DNA from: Biscogniauxia marginata
Lineage: Eukaryota > Ascomycota > Sordariomycetes > Xylariales > Xylariaceae
Direction of reading: 5' to 3'
NCBI GenBank assembly: GCA_022695795.1
Contig: MU404163.1
Span: forward strand, 62,001-126,000
DNA: 64,000 nucleotides
Positions 61,039 to 64,000 of the stretch are shown here, piece after piece. Position 1 is the stretch's first letter, and every line of letters begins with the position of its first letter. A model generated the notes under the pieces. That model was not told where the DNA came from, made no database searches, and was given only the letters and a program-made list of their open reading frames with translations. Both the position numbers and the translations under genes were made by a program.

Positions 61039-62960
61039 GATCAACCCCTGCTAATATGCAAAGCGATATTGTATAAACATAGAACGAGAAAAGAATTTAG
61101 GAAAAGGAACAAGCGAAGCGATTTTATAAAGTACTTATTTATAGCCATATTCCAAACCATCGGGCATTTTCCTGTCTAAGACACAGGATTGTTATCTTGC
61201 CCAAACCATACGTAGAAGTAATTCAGCTAGGGTACGCGGCCAAGCTCATCTGATCCTAGAGCTCTCGTGCAACCCACCAAAAATAGCAGAGCTCTGGAAA
61301 GGGAGGGGCACGAGTTCATACATACTGTAACATAACAAATCCTATTAGTGTCATCGCACGAAACTGAGCCAACAGGCTAACATTGTTTCAGTACACATGT
61401 CATTGATCCACTCAAGCCTTGCGTCTTTGCCATCGTGATTCGCGAGCCAGGTGGGCACTCGATATTTATTTTGCCCAGTACCAACATGATGGAAGCTTTG
61501 GGTCGCGTCTCGATGAAGATGGCTGTTCCAGCTCATCTCATCGCTGACGACTTTAAAATATCTGCAGCACGACCAACCAACTAAGATACCCGAGATTCCT
61601 CTCCAAAGAACGTCGTTTTGTTTTTCGAGGCCCCCCAAAGCTAATTCCACCCTACCCATGATTCATAATAGCTATCAGATTAGTACTGGCCCGTATGAGA
61701 CATAGGTCAATAGGTCTTTCTGAAAAGTTGGTTCCGAGTTTCTAGCGATACAGCAAACACAACAGTCATCACTTTAGGATGCAAGCCATAATTTGCACCT
61801 AAGTGTATTCTGAATACCCCTATTATGCCATGCCTTTAAGATTGTTACAAGATAGCGCCTGTAATAGTCATCTGCTCATAGGCTAGAATCCCCGATGTCA
61901 CATTTAAAAAGTGTCTACCTAATTACCTAGTCATTAGTATATCTTCTATACTACAAAAGCTTCTAGCTTCGTTCAATATTATTATTCTCAACGTGACCAT
62001 TTGACATCGACTAAATATGGCGACCCACTTTATATAGTCGTGATGCAACTCATGTTGAAGGCTAGTCATGATCGGAATTGATCACGCTACAAGTTTTTAA
62101 CCAGCTGCTTTAAGATGGTTGGAGCATACCATATTTTGAATTATATGCATCCATTTCACATACCAAGTTAATAAAATTTCCACCAGGCTTTTTAGTGGCT
62201 TGTATATAATCTAGCGCAGAAGAAGTTCCCCAAGTGAGGGGGATGAGTGGAGTTGAAGCCTTGCCGGTCTCACGAAACAATTGATTTCTGACTTGTAAGT
62301 TGTAAGCACTATATTACAACAGATTCTAGAAACGATTAAAAAACAGGGAGAATTGGCATTGGCTTGTGATTCGCAGGAGCCTACCGCACAAAGTCTGCCA
62401 CTTACATCAGCTATAGAGCCAAGCTAGTCACCTATTGGATCTCAAGCCAATATTAGGCTTACTTGCAGTTGTAATCTACAAATATTGAATTAGGCACTGT
62501 CTCTGACTATTATGTGCGACAGCCAGGCCATCATGAATGGCGTTGACATGCCGAATGCGGGTGTTTGGATGCCACTGTATGGTTTGCTGCAGTATATTAC
62601 GTGCATGGCTTGGTATGAAACGGGTATGCAAGCCTTGTCTCTATAGACACCCCAGAGGTCAGCCAGCCACCAAAAGACATCCTGCGGGCTTTTAAGCATG
62701 GAGAAAAATATGGAGGACCTATTTCAATTCCAAAACCTGTAACGTCACTAAGGCTGTGATTTAGCAGCACGAAAACCACCTCTAATGAAAAAAAAAAAAA
62801 AGGGAGGGAGGGGCACCCCTTGAGAATGCTAAGACTCTATAGTGAAAAGTCCTAAACGCCATTTTTGGGGATCTTGTGATTAGCATAGATGAATAAGAAG
62901 AGTATGACAGCTTTACTCGCAGTTTTACTAGTCGGAGTAACAGGCTGATGTCTCACGCTT
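61039..62960. other. Spacer, no supported gene
   Basis: Contains the Ppo promoter at its left end and AT-rich DNA elsewhere. A 102-codon ORF at 61351-61659 (minus) starts with ATG but matches nothing I know; low trust. Confidence 0.45.
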
Positions 62961-63215
62961 TTGTATATCCAAGCTGAGGCATGCTACCGACGTGGTATCC
63001 ATATCCTCATCTCTCGCCTCACTTTAGGCCCATTCGCTATCCAAAGGGGTGGGGGCACTTCGTTTGCTCGAGATCTAAGCATAGAAGATGGCATTGTCGT
63101 CTCACTAGCGTCTTTGAATGATATGTTCGTCAATTTAGATCTCACCCTTGTTCCTACAGGAGCAGGATATTTTGTGCTCGAGCGTCATGATCTGACGGGG
63201 TCGGAAGCATCGTGA
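62961..63215 (+). pseudogene. Decayed fragment of an FAD-linked (PCMH-type, BBE-like) oxidoreductase
   Basis: About 50 residues, FAIQRGGGTSFARDLSIEDG then IVVSLASLNDMFVNLD and VPTGAG, match the core of the FAD-binding PCMH fold (F-A-I-R-G-G-G-H ... N-I-x-x-G-V ... D-L-S-x-L-N ... V-G-A-G). The usual ARW after GAG is lost, the frame ends at a TGA at 63213-63215, and no ATG, upstream signal peptide or downstream FAD domain is present. The His or Ser that usually follows GGG and anchors FAD is Thr here. I read it as a gene relic, not an active gene. Confidence 0.55.
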
Positions 63216-63460
63216 CTACTGACATTTCGATTCCTCAGTAGGCCGAGTCGGTAAAAGTTATTCCTGCTTTGGAATATTTAGGACCCAGTAAACATTGAAC
63301 CGAGCGCCTCCGTAATATTAGGTCTGACTCTGCAACACTGACCTTATTGCAAGGGATCAGGATGTGATTCGATTTTTGTTTTCTTGGTCTTCCAAAAATC
63401 AGCGAGACATTCACAGGAACAGGGTAGCAAAAATAACGTATAAAACTATAGATATTTGAT
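63216..63460. other. Short spacer, 3' flank of the rhamnosidase gene
   Basis: No gene seen. Confidence 0.6.
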
Positions 63461-64000
63461 TCATGACGCTTCAACTATGATTTTGGGGCCTTCGTAGCTT
63501 TGCGTCAATTCCAGCCTTCTACAATTTGCAGGTAGAAAAAGTTTTCCTGTGGAATTGGCCGGTGCTGTGACATTGATTGTGTATAGCTCTTCCTCAACGA
63601 CTTCGATGCTGACCTCAAACCTACCGTGACCGGTGTCGAACCCGGCACTGGCATGGGTTAAGTTACCCAGCTGCGGCCGTAGCTCCCAGGCTGACCCTCC
63701 AATCCCAGTAATATCTATCCCTACGACGCCGGTTACAAGTGCCGTGGTTGGTGCCGAGCTCCAGCTATGTGCTAGACTTGTGTACGCAGGGTCGTAGTTA
63801 TACCCGGTTGCCGATCGGTAATACAGGCTTCCGTTGGACGCGAGACCCTCTGCGAACGTTGAGCCCGTGAACTTGGTGTCATTGAGCAGGTATCCCCATA
63901 GTCGACGCATCAGCTCGAAAGCGCGATCGGTCTCGCCGACCTTTAGGTGTGCCAGAAGTTCAACCCCCGAAATGAAAGGAGAGATCGTGTCAGGGAGCTC
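63461..64000 (-). CDS. C-terminal part of a GH78 alpha-L-rhamnosidase, truncated by the window edge
   Basis: Minus-strand frame open from the window end to a TGA at 63461-63463, 179 residues. It reads ELPDTISPFISGVELLAHLK, then ELMRRLWGYLLND, GSTFAEGLASNGSLYYRSAT, AHSWSSAPTTALVTGVVGI and GGSAWELRPQLGNLTHASAG, the order found at the end of the (alpha/alpha)6 barrel and the C-terminal beta domain of GH78 enzymes. The glutamate in STFAEG sits where GH78 has a conserved acidic residue. GH78 enzymes release terminal L-rhamnose from plant and fungal glycans. The N-terminus, and so any signal peptide, lies outside the window. Confidence 0.8.
   Translation of the reverse strand, partial: ELPDTISPFISGVELLAHLKVGETDRAFELMRRLWGYLLNDTKFTGSTFAEGLASNGSLYYRSATGYNYDPAYTSLAHSWSSAPTTALVTGVVGIDITGIGGSAWELRPQLGNLTHASAGFDTGHGRFEVSIEVVEEELYTINVTAPANSTGKLFLPANCRRLELTQSYEGPKIIVEAS

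Noticed and set aside
61351..61659. Minus-strand ORF of 102 codons with ATG
   Set aside because: No resemblance to a known family, no splice-linked extension; chance length in this composition.

Overview
The window looks like chromosomal DNA of a filamentous ascomycete (Pezizomycotina, most likely a Sordariomycete). The signs are short GT-AG introns of about 50-130 bases with recognisable CTAAC/TAA branch sites, CT-rich promoters, long gene-sparse spacers, and recognisable fungal genes (Tom70, Snu13, Vma3, Erv41, an Nbr1-type autophagy receptor, a Ppo-type fatty-acid oxygenase, a DUF3632 protein). The exon coordinates below were worked out by hand from splice motifs, reading phase and remembered family sequence. 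No alignment was run.

Layout. From 1 to about 49.5 kb the window is a housekeeping region. In order it holds: a truncated low-complexity gene at the left edge; TOM70 (-) diverging from a 4-amino-4-deoxychorismate lyase-like gene (+); a pepsin-type aspartic protease (+); a Barentsz/CASC3-domain gene (-); a 5-kb spacer; an NBR1-like receptor with four ZZ domains and an FW domain (+); a second spacer of 4.7 kb; a DUF3632 gene (+); ERV41 (+); a large BRE4/FUSC-like membrane protein (-); a GC-rich hypothetical gene (+); transketolase (-); a BMT6-like rRNA methyltransferase (+) tail to tail with a Sac2/INPP5F-like phosphoinositide phosphatase (-); and the divergent pair SNU13 (-) and VMA3 (+).

From about 49.5 kb to the end the character changes. 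There is a decayed polyketide-synthase fragment with stops and a frameshift, a 2.6-kb AT-rich, CpG-poor stretch that looks like RIP-mutated DNA, a small secreted tandem-repeat protein, a complete psi-producing oxygenase (dioxygenase plus P450), a decayed FAD-oxidoreductase fragment, and the C-terminal end of a GH78 alpha-L-rhamnosidase. This is an accessory, probably fast-evolving compartment abutting the housekeeping block.

No single operon-like system is present. Themes are membrane traffic and organelle function (TOM70, ERV41, Sac2-like, VMA3, NBR1) on the left and oxylipin or secondary metabolism on the right. The points most worth following are the Ppo enzyme with a substituted P450 I-helix motif, the polyketide-synthase relic, the secreted GLPT-repeat protein, and a TAGG/CCTA-type motif scattered through the spacers.
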